In this document: piece after piece, positions 21,960-34,741 of the stretch | Layout of the letters: each line of letters starts with the position of its first letter | Numbering within the stretch: the stretch's first letter is position 1 | NCBI RefSeq assembly: GCF_051622035.1 | Contig: NC_135364.1 | Span: forward strand, 26,962,501 to 27,026,500 | DNA from: Arctopsyche grandis | Lineage: Eukaryota; Arthropoda; Insecta; Trichoptera; Hydropsychidae | Direction: 5' to 3' | Length of the DNA stretch: 64,000 nucleotides | Notes under the pieces: generated by a model | Databases searched by the model: none | What the model saw: the letters and a program-made list of their open reading frames with translations, nothing else | Told to the model about the DNA's origin: nothing | Translations under genes and position numbers: made by a program

Positions 21960-22154
21960 AATATTGATATTAAGGTATCGGTCAATTCTGAGAAGGGGCC
22001 AATAACGGCCAACTCGATCGCTATTGTTTAGCCTACATGCACTTAGTTTGCCGATAATCCTCGAAACCAATTATAACGGTCACACAGTCTCTGGGATGCT
22101 ACTCGGGCTAATCCGATTGCAACTACTCGGCGGCTCTTTTTAGTATACGTAACA
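21960..22154 (-). mobile_element. LTR remnant (fossil), partial
   Basis: The reverse complement starts TGTTACGTATAC and contains CACTAAG-type and GTAGGCTAAACAATAG segments seen in the 385-bp LTR family (5351-5735, 58946-59330). It is a diverged, partial relative. Confidence 0.5.
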
Positions 22155-23345
22155 ATACAAAAATGGAATAAAAATAAAAGTCCAGATCTAGCCAGCAGCT
22201 TTCCGGCCGGGATTTGAACCCACTACCTAAGCTAATCTTGATCTAACGTGTTAGAAATCTCCCTCATCTTCATTCCTTTCTTCTATCCGTACTATTCTCC
22301 ACTCTTCTCGTCACATGTTCAAAGAATTGAAGAGTTTTCAAAAGGCAAGTAGATAGTAGTCAGTATGTATTTTACCTTCAACACCTCAAGGATAGATTTG
22401 TTAGTCTACTTTGCTTTCCAAGTGTGATCAAGATATTGGAAGTATTCTTTTCAAGACACTCTATCCACTCCAGTTTTTAAACCCACAGAATCTGAACTCA
22501 CCTACAAAACCAATTTTAATGTATGGTTTTTGTTTAAATAAATGTTAGTTTAGATAGATAAGTCACAGGAACCCTGTAGTTTTTCTGCATGGAAAACGCT
22601 GGATGGTTGATGAACGAGGCCGCACGTTCCAACCTCTGTACTCAGTGCGCAAACTCTTTCCTTTCGCTACCCCTGGACGGAAAGCTCGTAGAACCTAGCT
22701 CAATTTCCGCACACGATAAAAATGTCTTTTTTAATATAAATTTATTCGGTTTTTAAATTTATTTAAAAGAAATCCATATTACAAACTGTAAGTTTGCATA
22801 GAAATGAGAACTATCGACCCTTTTTAATTTTCTTTGCGATAAGCATTCAATGTTTTTAGCGTCCGAATAAAACAAATCCTAATTTTAAACGCTTACAAGA
22901 GTATTCGAAACTGTTCCAATTCAGGGCTTAAGCGAGTTTGAATTAATTTCCGATTGACCGTAATATATCCACTTCTGACTCCCTATCAGTGGAGTCAGAT
23001 GGATTGGATGGAGAGGTCACTTAATTTAACATTCGAGTTACTTAGCCGCAATCGAACCAAGTTAATACCCACTATATACATACATAGTAGTACAAAAGTC
23101 AATTCCAAAGTAGAAACATCCACAATTTTTATTGTATTTATACATAAATAATATCCACTTTATTTTATTAAATTCACATTAATATTTTACACGTTTATTG
23201 ATGATACTTTTATTGATAAGGTCACCATAAAACACCTTTTTAATGTTCTTAACACAATAAAAGACTTCTTAGTACTGAGAGATGACGTCCTCATAATATT
23301 TGTTTTTTTTTTTTATATTCAATGAAAGGTCATTTCATAATAAAG
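22155..23345. other. AT-rich intergenic stretch with a SINE-head scrap
   Basis: About 22185-22245 resembles an inverted tRNA-type head (GGGATTTGAACCCACTACC). Nothing else was recognised. Confidence 0.4.
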
Positions 23346-23349
23346 ATAA

Positions 23350-23600
23350 GCTACAGCGTAGCTCAGTGGATAATAGTAGAGAGGTCATGGGTTCAAATCC
23401 CAGCCGAAATCGAAATATTTATTCCATTTTCTCGATGATTATAAAATCTGGATGGTAACTAAATCCAGATCAACCGTCTCTTGTTAAGATTTGACAATTT
23501 ATCTAACTTTGTTATGGTGGTTCCAATAAAATCGGCATCCCCTTCCTCTTTCGCAATTTCGGCTATTTCGACTTTGTTGATTGATGCAAGCATATATACA
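23350..23600 (+). mobile_element. tRNA-headed SINE variant
   Basis: A head with GCGTAGCTCAGTGGATAA (box A) and GGGTTCAAATCCC (box B) is followed by a body reading AACCGTCTCTTGTTAAG, a diverged form of the main SINE body. Confidence 0.6.
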
Positions 23601-23659
23601 TACATATTTTTGCGGTTTTTAATCAATATACGTATTCATACATTATATAATATTTTATT

Positions 23660-24073
23660 TATTTTTACATAGATATATAAGCCTCCCTAGACAATTAATT
23701 ACAAACATTCAACATTTTTCTTAAATAAATCACTGTATTTCAAGAGGCTGAATAACACGAAAATAACAATTAATTAATTGATGAATTAATCCATAGAGAC
23801 ATCTATGGATTTAGACTTGTACATAAAGTTTTACATATTGTACATAAATCAAATTCAGATATTTGTGACAGCGGGTAGGATGATTTTTGCCAATTTGAGG
23901 AACCGTTTCAACAATGAAAATCAGATAAATTGGCAAACTCTGATAAGAAACGATCGACTTGGAGTCACAAGTATCCAAGTCTAACCAGCAGTATTAAAGA
24001 TTAGCACAGGATCGAACCCAGTAATCTCTCGGTGCTAAACATAAGAGCAACCACCGAGCCATACTGCTGGCTA
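23660..24073 (-). mobile_element. tRNA-headed SINE, copy S2
   Basis: Reverse-strand copy: inverse tail near 23680, body CGATCGACTTGGAGTC (23945), and inverse box B GGATCGAACCCAGTA (24008), ending GCCATACTGCTGGC. Confidence 0.8.
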
Positions 24074-24079
24074 ATAATG

Positions 24080-25665
24080 TGTTAATACATGCAATATCAT
24101 TTCAATAACCCACTGATAAACATTTTATTATGATATTTATAAGTTAAGAAAAATAGATAGAAAAGTTAATATTTTTTGTGAAAATTCGCATGGTCATTAA
24201 CGGGTTATATATTATATATTCATAATTTACTGTGAAAATTATTCATATACATACATTTTATGTATAAGTACAGCTAATTCGTTTTTTTTAATTTAAATAT
24301 TTAACTTTAACTAAGCGGATAAAACGTATTTACATACTTTTACATAAAATCAATGATTTATTTTTCAATTATGTTTGAGAAATATTTGAATATTAATAAA
24401 TGATATGAAGTAACTTTTACCTCATTTACATATTTTGATATACGATATCAAATATATGTATACATATGTATGTATATACTTACATACATTGTATATAATT
24501 TGATGTTTACTGGCTTTTCTACATAAATAACAAAAAACAAATAGAAAAATATGATAATATTACGATACTTACATGTAATCGAACTCTTTCCGGGATATAA
24601 AATAAGGCTGTAATATGTTTTGCGGAAAAAAATAAGAAATATGACACAGAAAACAATATTAATGGTAGGTTATTTCGCTAAAATGGGCTGTACGTCACGG
24701 AAATGATAAGCGATTCATTTTCCCAAAGCACATACATACATGCATACACAACAGATAAGTACACTCGGATGAAAATTCGGAAAATACCTCGCATATTGGA
24801 AATTGAATCCCATCTCTCAAATCCCAAATTTCAAGGATGTTTATGTAAAACGATCAATATCAACGTTTTCTTCTTATATACAAATTCTCGTCGATTTTAA
24901 AAATACTTTATAGGCTTTTTTAAATATTATTTCTGATATTTTACTCCCTGGAGTTTCTTCCGAGAGTACTAACAGGAAATCACCATTAAAACTTTCAACA
25001 CGACTTTTACGGAAGTATCGGCAAGGCATTCAAATAGGCCTTCCTGTCTCCGGTAAGTCGCATCCGCATCTCTTCAATTATTTATTATACATCTCTATAT
25101 TTGTTCAACGTATTGACATAAAACTACATCTATTAGCGAGAGTATTACGTATAGATAACGGTAACCGTGACACGGAAATATATGGCCATTAAATTCGCTA
25201 TAAATCCAAGACTATCTCTCGCATAACGAAAATACTTTGACCATTGAATAGAACATGAATGAAATATTCTAACAATAATAACTATGTAATGGTGATATAT
25301 ACAGGTACCATACAATATTGAATATTCCGTCAAATTTATACTAAAAATGTATGAAGTTAAAAGTACGTATGTATATTATGTAGGCCGAAAAAAAAACGAG
25401 AATTTTGGGATTCCCATCGGTGGAACTAATAGAAAACATGCTTACGTTGATTCGATTTATTTCGACGAAAAATTAAAAACATTTTTAAGTAAGTAAACGT
25501 ACAATATTCGCCAGTTGCAATTTAATTGGGTAGGTTTTGTTAAGTTTGACTGATTGACGAGAATTCAAAGTGGCCGTTTTACGATAAACTCCCAGACCAA
25601 GCTTCCAACGCCAATTTCCAACGAAAATCATCATTTTTTTTGGTACCCTGACTTCAGACAAACAA
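24080..25665. other. AT-rich intergenic stretch
   Basis: TACATATGTATG-type microsatellite words recur (24470-24500). No gene or dispersed repeat was recognised. Confidence 0.5.
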
Positions 25666-25671
25666 AAACAC

Positions 25672-26440
25672 TTTGACATTACCGCGAGGCGACGAAATCG
25701 CGAGAGACAAAAACCGCGAGTTAATAACCGTGAGAGACATAACCGCGCGGCGACATAACCGTGAGGTTATGTCGGAGTCAAAATTGATTCTTTTTTTTAT
25801 ATATTCTGGTGCAGTTTTGTCGCTGCGTGGTTATGTCTCTCGCGGTTTTGTCGCCTCGTGGTAATGTCGGTGCGCTTTTTTACCGAGTGGTTTTGCCTGG
25901 ACACCTATTTTTTTATATTCCCATCATTATTTTGAAAATAAAAGTCGCGAGAGACATAGCCGCGCGACTATGTCGAAGTCGAAATTGATATTTTAATTTT
26001 TTCATATACATATTCTGGCGTGGTTTGTCGCCGAGCGCCTTTTGCTGTGGTGGTTTTGTCGGCGCGCGGCTATGTATCTCGTGGTTTAACCGTGAGAGAC
26101 ATAACCGCGCGGTTATATCGAAGTCGAAATTGATATTTTAATTTTATCATATATTTTGGCGCGGTTTTTGTCGCCGAGGTCTAACCGTGAGAGACATAGC
26201 CGCGAGAGATATAGCCGCGTGGCAACATAACCGCGCGTTTATATCGAAGTCGAATTGATATATTAATTTTATAATATATTTTGGCGCAGATTTGTCGCCG
26301 ATCACCTTTTGCAGGGGCGATTTTGTCGGCGCGCGGCTATATCTCTCGTCGTTTTGTCACCTCGCGGTAATGTCGGAGCGCTTTTGTACACCCATTTTTT
26401 TATATTCCCATCATTATTTTGAAAATAAAAGTCGTTGAGA
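25672..26440. repeat. Complex inverted and tandem repeat of GACATAACCGCGCG-type words
   Basis: Words such as GACATAACCGCGCGG and CGCGAGAGACATA are packed head to tail at 25676-25762 and inverted at 25812-25873. A core reading TCGAAGTCGAAATTGATAT, followed by an AT stretch and GGCGCGGTTTTGTCG, then recurs about four times. A ~75-bp flank (TTTTTTATATTCCCATCAT) is repeated about 505 bases apart (25905 and 26396). The class is unknown. Confidence 0.8.
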
Positions 26441-26444
26441 GCAT

Positions 26445-27858
26445 CATTTAAGCACACAAAATGAAGAAAAAGTTTAGTTTTAACATTTTTTGGAAACATA
26501 AGCAGGCCAAAATGTCCTTTTACATTAAAATGTACATACTAATTTAAAAAAAAGGAAATAAATTAGCAATTGAAAATAGCAACTTTGGTATTTTCGGTAA
26601 CAATTGAAAATGGCAGAACTTTTAATCACACATTAATTGTTTTATGATGTAATACGCAATCATTAATTATCATATTCATTCGTTGGACACCCACGTTGCG
26701 ATAAATCTGATTTATTTTTTTTATATAAATTCAATTCCGACACTCGAAACTCTCCCGTGGGAATGTGAGAGGTATGAAAGAGAATTTAACAATGTTTTTG
26801 TGCTATTGTGTCAGGCGATTCTTTGCCGCATCAATTTCTTCCTCCGTGTCTGGTCATTCATCTACTCTTTATAATTGCCAATGAATGTCCAAAGTATGTA
26901 ACTGAACACTTCAACTGGATAATGGCTACGATTTGTCAAAAGGATTATCATCGTCTTTGTTAAGCGCAATTATTCATATACATTTTAAGATTAAATAAAC
27001 TGAATCAACAGCATATGCTCTAAAGCTATCTGAAATATTGGCTATTTAATAAGCATGTGAATCGATAAGGATCGCCCTTAATCGGTCGATGGTCTCGATA
27101 GATGTAAAAGAAGTCAATTTACAGAGGTCATTACTTATTAGAGGGGTCGTTAATTGACGGCCCTATTGATCAAACGACGTTCTTTTGAATGTACATATGC
27201 GTATATGTATGTATGTATATAATCCAGCAAAATGCCATTAAAACTATTTTTAAATTGCGATATGAAAATTTAAAAATTCACACGTAATTTAAAGTGTCAC
27301 ACCTCCTACTCGATAACAAATTTTGTCAATATTTAATGATAAATTCTGTAGTAATAGTCGGCATACCCACCTGATTGACGGCACGTAGTAACGCAAATTT
27401 CGATAACGGACTATTTTTGAATTTAATAAGACATACAAGTGTAAAAAAAAATCAGAGTATATGCATGTGTAGCGAATCGTTCGACAATTTTTCTATTATT
27501 GATTTAAATCATTTATATGTATGTAAATTATTAATTGAGAAATATGTAGGTATGTACATATGTACATATGTATATGCATACATACATACATACATTGTAT
27601 ATATACTGCAATAATTTTTTATGACGTGTGCCATTTCAGAACAAATTTATGTAGGTACTTACATAAGTTTGAAGAAAATGTGCTGCATATCGCTGAACAC
27701 ATGTCTTCTAGATATTTATTGCAGTAATTTTTATATGTGTATATGCGTAATGTATGTATGTACCTTTGATAGTTACAGTTACATACAATGTATTGTCATT
27801 ATCGTAAAAAAATACAATATGTATACAAAATTTGTTTTTGCATATTTCAATACTTAAT
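26445..27858. other. AT-rich intergenic stretch
   Basis: Contains CATA/TATG microsatellite-like words (27190-27230, 27550-27600). No gene was recognised. Confidence 0.5.
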
Positions 27859-27861
27859 TTA

Positions 27862-28305
27862 TTTTTATTTAGATATATTCAGGAAGGCTTGACAGGAAGA
27901 CCCCAATGCACCTTCCTGGACAATTAATTGCAAACAATGCAGCATTTTATTATTACATAAATCACTGTATTTCCAAAAGCTGAAGAACACGAAATATCAA
28001 TTAATTAATTAATTAATTACAGAATTAATCCATTGAGTCATTTATGGATTTCAGATTTGTACATAATTTTTACAAATTATACACACAATAAATAAAGTAG
28101 ATTTGTGACAACAGGAAAGATGATTTTTTGCCAATTTTGAGGAACCGTTTCAACAATAATCAGATAAAATTGGCAAACTTTGATAAGAAACGATCGATTT
28201 GGAATCACAAATACCCCCAAATCTAACCAGCAGTATAGCGGATCGAACCCACTGATCACTTGGTGCTAGACATACACGCTACCATGAAGCCACACTGCTG
28301 GCTAT
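27862..28305 (-). mobile_element. tRNA-headed SINE, copy S3
   Basis: Inverse tail with AGGAAGGCTTGACAGG (27882), body AACGATCGATTTGGA (28189), inverse box B GGATCGAACCCACTG (28239), and the head ending CACACTGCTGGC. Confidence 0.85.
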
Positions 28306-28555
28306 TTATATTCCAATATGATTATTAAAATGTTAAAAACTCAAAATAAGCAATATCAAACTCAAGTAATATGAAATATCAACGGGCATAACACTAGTTT
28401 TAAATTTAAAATGTATTTTTCCATGGTATCATTGTGGGACTTGTCCCAAGGCACTTTGTACATATGTCCTATATATAAATCGTTCTTCGATGAAAGGGTC
28501 TCTTAGACTGTATTCGTTGGGGGGGGGGGTGGCCTCATGTTGAGGGCTTTGAGGG

Positions 28556-28585
28556 TCAAATTCCTTGACCTTTAAAGCGGGCTTA
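28556..28585 (+). other. Paralogous empty site of the TTAA MITE
   Basis: GGTCAAATTCCTTGACC followed by TTTAAAGCGGGCTT matches both flanks of the MITE at 1765-2754 without the element. About 30 bases only are shared. Confidence 0.5.
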
Positions 28586-28639
28586 GAAATATATAAATTT
28601 GTTATATTGTTATAAATTTTAAATTAAATTCAAATAATG

Positions 28640-28760
28640 GTGAAATATCAGGTAAGGTGGCCAATTTTGGTAGGATAACAATGAAATCAGATAAATTTGG
28701 TAAATTCTGAAAGGAAATAATTGACCCGGAGTCACATACATAATATATAATAAAGGCTTC
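28640..28760 (-). mobile_element. SINE body fragment
   Basis: Inverse of the SINE body: CAATGAAATCAGATAAA, then TTGACCCGGAGTCAC. The tRNA-like head is absent. Confidence 0.5.
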
Positions 28761-29029
28761 CAATCCCGGGATGTTGTGAATCGTGAATCCCGGTGCTGAA
28801 ACTAGTCTGAATACCGGGATTACGGTGCTGGCAAAATTTCTTTAAAAATATTATTTTTACAAAAATAATAAAGAAAAAACATAAAACAACATTACGTAAT
28901 GAACAATGGTGGGATGAGCAATTAGTCATAGGCCATTTGTTTTCTTTGACCCGTTTAGACACCGGCTTGCCGTTCCCACGAAATGGTATCAACGGCCTGT
29001 ATTGTGTAGCAGATTTGTGCTCAACTGCA

Positions 29030-29300
29030 ATGATAGTTGTAGCATATTTTGACTAATTCGAACTCAGAATCGATCACTGATCACGTTTTCACGTGTGTCT
29101 GTGTGAGTGTCTGTATGTGTGTCTGTACGTCAGTGTATTTTGGGGATTTTTTGAACACCGTCCTATCAAACTGAAACTTAGTATCGGTTACTGAAATTAT
29201 TATCGATACGACATAATTTTTTTTCAAATTTTCAAGTTGACTGGAAATGGTACCTCCCATTATACATAGGTGTTCTCTTTTTTACTAGCCTGTTTTCAGC
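29030..29300 (-). repeat. Inverted relative of the ACTTCCGG-array tail
   Basis: The region GATCGATTCTGAGC-like, a CA/GT-rich stretch, GTTTCAGTTTGATAGGA-like and GACTGGAAATGGTACC match 8080-8280 in reverse orientation, a dispersed tail of the Pgam5 intronic array. Confidence 0.6.
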
Positions 29301-29478
29301 TTCCTTTCGATTTTTTCGTCTGACAATATTCGGGTTCTTATCCACACTCTTTTGTTTCGATGAATAATTACTTGACGGTGCAAACTATTTTTAAAAAGGG
29401 AATCAATGAATCAAAGTGGTATTTTTTACTTTATTTGATTAAATTATGTCTTTTATTTAATCTTATAAATCTAGAAAT

Positions 29479-29837
29479 GGTGCAAACGATCGAATAGCGC
29501 CAGACAGATTAACTGGATGACTGCTTTAAACGCAATTCTCGACTTCACGAATGAAAAATTGCACATCAGATGACGAGTAACCTTTTGATGTGCACAGATG
29601 CAATTATTAAAATGGTAATTATTAAAATTGAGTTGGATCTTTCTGGCAGGTTTTTAATAATTTAATAAGGAAAAATTCGGAACTAAAGTATCAAAAGCAC
29701 GGAACGTATACAGGGTAGATATACCGGGACTTCGGGTAGATTTCGCTTAGTGTAAGTGCGAGCAGTGCGCACGCATAAGGTACACGTGTCGTTAATCTGT
29801 GATTCAGTCTATCTGGCGCTTTTTGATTGTTTGCACC
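29479..29837. mobile_element. Long-TIR DNA element, copy 1 (359 bp)
   Basis: Ends GGTGCAAACGATCGAA and the inverse of GGTGCAAACAATCAAA, with further inverted similarity AGCGCCAGA. A close relative lies at 39536-39883 in the opposite sense. Non-coding. The superfamily is undecided because no clear target duplication was seen. Confidence 0.75.
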
Positions 29838-29859
29838 GCATCGATAATATATCTAATGT

Positions 29860-29935
29860 CTGGCCAGCAACACTTGGCTCGAGCACATGACCCCTTAGTT
29901 GTTGACATTACACGCTAACCATTGAGCTATATGTA
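29860..29935 (-). mobile_element. SINE head fragment
   Basis: Inverse head: CTGGCCAGCAACAC, then GCTCGAGCACATGACC (box B region), then CGCTAACCATTGAGC (box A). Confidence 0.5.
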
Positions 29936-29939
29936 TATG

Positions 29940-32730
29940 TGATTACAACGAATTCTAACAATCGTAAATGGCTTACAATACAGCTAACATAATGCCCCAA
30001 TGATACATAATTTAACTTTCATTGATATTGAAAATTTAACTATGTAGTAAACAGAGCTGAAAACTTATTTAATTGCTGTAATTTTGTACGGTGTTTATGT
30101 ACATATGTATATTTTCTGAGAAGGATAAACAAAAGTGACTTTCTGCAATCAATGACACCGACCTATTTTAAAATATAATAAAAATAGTTTTTCATAGAAG
30201 TACATAGCTGCACATGGTGGACAAAGTATCACTGCATGACGCCAAACATTTGAGTTTATTTCGGACACCATTTTTTTTTAAACTGGGTCGTACTTTTCAA
30301 ATATAAACTTCGGTTCCAAAGTTCGTCAAAGCGACATAATAACATTACGTGAAGACGAAATTCTCGGACACATTCAGCAAGCTTGAAAGCGAACTCGTAA
30401 ACAAGGAGTTCAGATAACGATTTCTTGAACCGTCAACTCGACGTATTGTTGTCGTTTGCAGAAACGCTCGTATGAATCGATTGTTGTGAACCGATAAGAA
30501 TTCATGTTTAACTTTTTGCATAAGTATGTACGTAGGTAAGTGTAAAATTAGCGTATTAAAAGACTATATATGTACATACTACTGGATATTGGGTTAACAT
30601 TTGCGTAACAGACTTCTGGTTTTGGTTTTCAACACTTCGTTATACTAAATGTGCATAAGCAAAACGTTTAGTATTGATTTCAAAGCAGAGAAATATTTAC
30701 ATTTCTACGCTTCAAAGTGATAATAACCCAACGGTAAGCGTTTAGCTGTTGGATAATTGGAGAAAAATAATATCCAGATAAAGTGCAGACAGAAAAAGTA
30801 TCTCGAGCATTGGATCAAAGCAAATAACTGATTTGATATAAGTACATTAGAGTGACCCTCAATTTGCTAAATTAGTGAAGTAAAAATATATTCGAGAGAT
30901 AATTAGATCCTATAATGCAAATTTTTTAAGATATAGTGTGAAAATGATAAAGTTTATACAATTAAAACGATTGGGGGGGGCGGAAAGTCGAACAAACAAG
31001 ACCACTGGCTATTGGCAATGGGTGAGCTGTCACCGTCTCCAAAAATTTTTGATTCTTAAAACTGTTTATTATGATTTTATTTCAACATCGACTTAGCGGA
31101 CCCAATTTGAATCTCTATCGGTGGCCAAACCTCGCAAAATGGCAAAGTTTCAAAGCAATCAAAATAGTGCAGGAAGTTTATCAGACCAATTGATGACGTG
31201 AAACTAATAAAAACCTTGTAAAAAATTGTAAAGGTACAGACACACAGAAGGTACAAACGTTCGTACCTTGTAAAGGTACAAACACACAGAGCTGGACGTA
31301 TGCTTTTTTACGTTATCTATGTTTTTCGATAGCTTTTGGTGTGAAGAAAAAAATTGACCTCGATCATCGATTACTTTCGCTGCGTTTCTCCCTATCTTCA
31401 AGTTATATTTTATAAATGTGTTGACATGGAGACATTAGTTTCATAATTGTATGTACTTGTGCACTCTGATCGACTCGGGTAGTGGCCTTTTATGTCGACT
31501 CCCTACGGTACCAAGTCCATTTTTTTATTTAATGAAGAAAAATTGTTCCCTGCGAATTATAAAATGAATTTGGAATAAAAATTCCATTTTATGCAACAAT
31601 GTAAGTAAATCACTCTATTGTAAATAATGTGCATTCGATATATTCTTTTTATATAATAGGGATATCGATATCAAATAATAACAGGTTTAAAAGTAGCTCT
31701 CCACACATTGACAGTGAGTAATCATATACTTAATCATCTTCATAAAGAAAAAATTGTCATTTTATTAATCATATAGGGTTACCATCATGGTTTTTTTTCA
31801 ATACGTGTATTTTATTTTTTTATTTTTTTTAAGCTTCAAGAGTCATTCAGGCATGCTTTTTGTTGAAGAGTTTATAAATAAACGTAAGTTGCAAATATTG
31901 AATATATTATATATAAGTATTTTAAGCGTTGCCATTGTTTGTTAATAGCTGCTTACATACAATGACGTGATGTCACAAAAAAATATGTTAAGTTGAACAA
32001 AAAAGGGCAGAAATATTTTTATAAGATCTCTTTCTTATTTAAATGCAAAAATGCGGTAACCATTTTATTATAAAATAATTAAAACAAGAGTAAAATATTT
32101 TCAGTTTCACATTGAAAGGTTGCACAAAAAGCGTTAAAAGAACTAAAGGGTATTCAGGTTTTTCATTTTGAGCTTTTTCTGCGAGTTTTTTTGCATTCAT
32201 TCTTTAAGTCGACTGTCAGTTTTTTGCACAGCGTGACCTTGTAAACATCCGCTCACCAAACGAAGCATCACATTTGAAATCAAATACCAGTCTACCATTA
32301 ATTTACAATGCAAAATTTGACTAATATTTCAAAACGGTGTATTTTGAGAAATTATATAAACTGACGAAAAGATTTTTCAACCAACTTCTATGTAAATCCG
32401 TTACAAACACAAATAGCAACGGAAAACAGTTAAATTTTATCATTCCGACTTAAATAGATAAGTGAAATATCATTTGCAACTTTCCTTATTTTATTTGTTT
32501 CAGTATGACACAAAAAGTTTATCTAAGTCATGTTTTAATTTTTATATTGGTATAAAGTGCTATATTATAAAAAAGCTTCAAGAAAAAAAATTGAGTTTAA
32601 TTTTATCAACATTTCTTATTCATTTGTTGCATAATCTAAAACAAGGTCTATGCCCTATTTACTTTCAAATCTAATTCAAAACTATATATTATATTTAATT
32701 GAAAATAATGTGCAAATAGTATTCCATTGT
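29940..32730. other. AT-rich intergenic stretch
   Basis: A short direct repeat around GGTACAAAC or GGTACAGACACACAG lies at 31231-31290. No gene or known repeat was recognised. Confidence 0.5.
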
Positions 32731-32732
32731 AA

Positions 32733-32842
32733 ATTCATAAAGGCCTGCCCCCCCTCCACGAAAAAATGCGCACGCTTGAATCATGTACTGACCGTTGCTT
32801 TTGCGCACCATTTCCGATGAGTAGGGGTGGGCCTTTATGAAT
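32733..32842. mobile_element. Short inverted-repeat MITE, 110 bp
   Basis: ATTCATAAAGGCC at the left is the exact inverse of GGCCTTTATGAAT at the right. The inside is GC-richer than the surroundings, with a run of C. No clear duplication was found. Confidence 0.55.
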
Positions 32843-32844
32843 AA

Positions 32845-33650
32845 TCATATGTATATTACATATATAATATATATAAAGGGCTGATGAGACAAGGAGAGAG
32901 AGAGGGGGACAAAATCTCGGGGCTCGTGCTATTTAAAGGGACCGGTTATTACAAGTACATATTCAAAAACCGACAGCGAATAGAAAATCCGCATTCGCTG
33001 GGTTGACCTGTACTCGTTTTTAAAACAACCTTTTTCAATAAATATATATGTATACTCACTACAATTTTTAGCCTGTCAACATGACAATTGTGAAAGTCAT
33101 TTTGATTCGACTTAAAGATAAGATTAGTGAATTATTGAGTATAATACGAGTACTTGCATGCGTTTCGGTAATTGCTCAATTTTGGAGGAGTGGGTAGACT
33201 GAGCTCCAGAGGCTCACTGGCGTCTGGAGCTGGTGTGATAGTTTATATCCTGGACGATCGTACAATGTGTAGCTTGGCTGGTGAGATCATGTTCTTGGGG
33301 GTTCCTGTGGACTCGAGTTTGTAAAGCGAGTCGATTTTGTATTATCCTTTGTTTAAACGAAGATATTTCAGGCAAGGTAGGTTCTACATGCTCGTGCAGG
33401 AACGCGACGATGCAATCGTGTGACTTGTTCTTTATGGAAAAATAGATAAGATCAAATTGTACTGTGTTCCTACATAATAAATCGCAAAATCGAAACGTAA
33501 ATATGGGTTTCAACTAATTAAACAGTAACAGTAAGTATATTTTCGGTCACATGCTGTTTTTGACTATTGCCTGTTTGTCAAGAAATGGTATGATCGATAA
33601 GCGATTTACTTACCGTTCATATTTTTCTACGTAGTACACTATTATTACTA
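32845..33650. other. Unassigned stretch with a minus-strand open frame
   Basis: A 99-codon frame (33214-33513, minus) has no recognised domain. A hairpin-like pair CAGCTCCAGACGCC and GAGCTCCAGAGGC lies at its 3' end. Left unannotated as a gene. Confidence 0.3.
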
Positions 33651-33654
33651 CAGA

Positions 33655-33860
33655 TCGTTGCTAAATGGGTTCACTATTGTCAATTACTATTGTCCTATAA
33701 AGCTAGAGAGCAAAAAAAAGGTTGACAATAGAAATTGTTAATGGTGAACCCATTTTTTTGACCAAATAGAAACCGACCGCCATCCTCTAATTATTACCAA
33801 ATTTAAGCAAAACTTACTGACCATTTAATGAAAAAAACTGACCACTTAAACTGTTGCCAA
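33655..33860. repeat. Inverted-repeat segment with GGTTCAC arms
   Basis: ATGGGTTCACTATTGTCAA faces TTGTTAATGGTGAACCCAT around a spacer AAAGCTAGAGAGCAAAA, which is also found inverted in the insertion at 21762-21914. Confidence 0.5.
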
Positions 33861-34329
33861 AAAAAAATTTTATTTTACCTGTTTTAAGACTTGGTAGAAA
33901 TTTTACAATAAGTTAACTAACTGTAACACATGCGTACAGAGATTGCAATTTACGCATTCGGCAAATAATGTGCCTGATTAGACTTGCATTTTTCATGAAT
34001 CAGGGAATTTTCTACCTATTTCACGCATTGGGTAATTGCACAATTTGTTATCGATCCCATATTCGTTATCGATCACTGTCAAGCAAGGATACAATTTTAC
34101 CGAAAATGGTCCAAAGGGTCGTTTTGGTATAGATCACCGTCAAGCAAGAATAAATACTACCATACAATTTCAACGACATAGTTCGAATGTCTTTTTTTGA
34201 AAGGACTATCCCATGCACTCGTGCCATGAACGTCACATTTTTTCTATATGTTTAAAACGGTTCGGTGATTACTGGTCACAAAATACTCGTCACAACGTCA
34301 CTAAAATCTCTATAACGGAACATCTGGCA

Positions 34330-34445
34330 ACCGAAAAGTCCATCATACTAACGATAACTATCATACTAACGAGAACTTGAGTGCCAAATATTGTGTATTC
34401 GCGATTTTCATGTCAAAAATTGTCTTTGTGACCACCGCAATGTGA
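34330..34445 (+). repeat. Dispersed repeat shared with 41020-41120
   Basis: CCAAATATTGTGTATTCG, GCGATTTTCATGTCAAA and GTCTTTGTGACCACCGC recur in reverse orientation at 41030-41115. The class is unknown. Confidence 0.55.
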
Positions 34446-34639
34446 CGAATTTATTTATTTAATTTAAAATAGCAAATTGCTAATGAATATATAACAAAAA
34501 TAACAACTATAATTGTAACTACAAAATAACATAATATAATTAACAAAAAAAAAACTATAATTATTAACTATAACATAAAATTATAATGCCAAACATTGCA
34601 TTTATTAACCTATATAATTACATCATCTTCGGGATTACA

Positions 34640-34741
34640 CGAACGGGATACAAGAGGAACAGCCTGTTCCTCTTGTATCTTGCTCGTGCACATTAAGTAA
34701 GGCTGTACGACAAAAAGAGAGAATTTCAGCGCACGCCACTG
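34640..34741 (-). mobile_element. Partial copy of a CAGTGGC-ended MITE
   Basis: Matches the reverse complement of 38199-38368 and ends GCGCACGCCACTG. Contains a perfect 16-bp hairpin with a 1-base spacer (34647-34662 and 34664-34679). Confidence 0.65.

Noticed and set aside
23350-23410. Possible tRNA gene
   Set aside because: Box A and B are present but the acceptor stem does not pair and a SINE body follows directly.
33214-33513. 99-codon minus-strand frame
   Set aside because: No recognised domain, no neighbouring exon with consistent splice sites, and no relative in the window.
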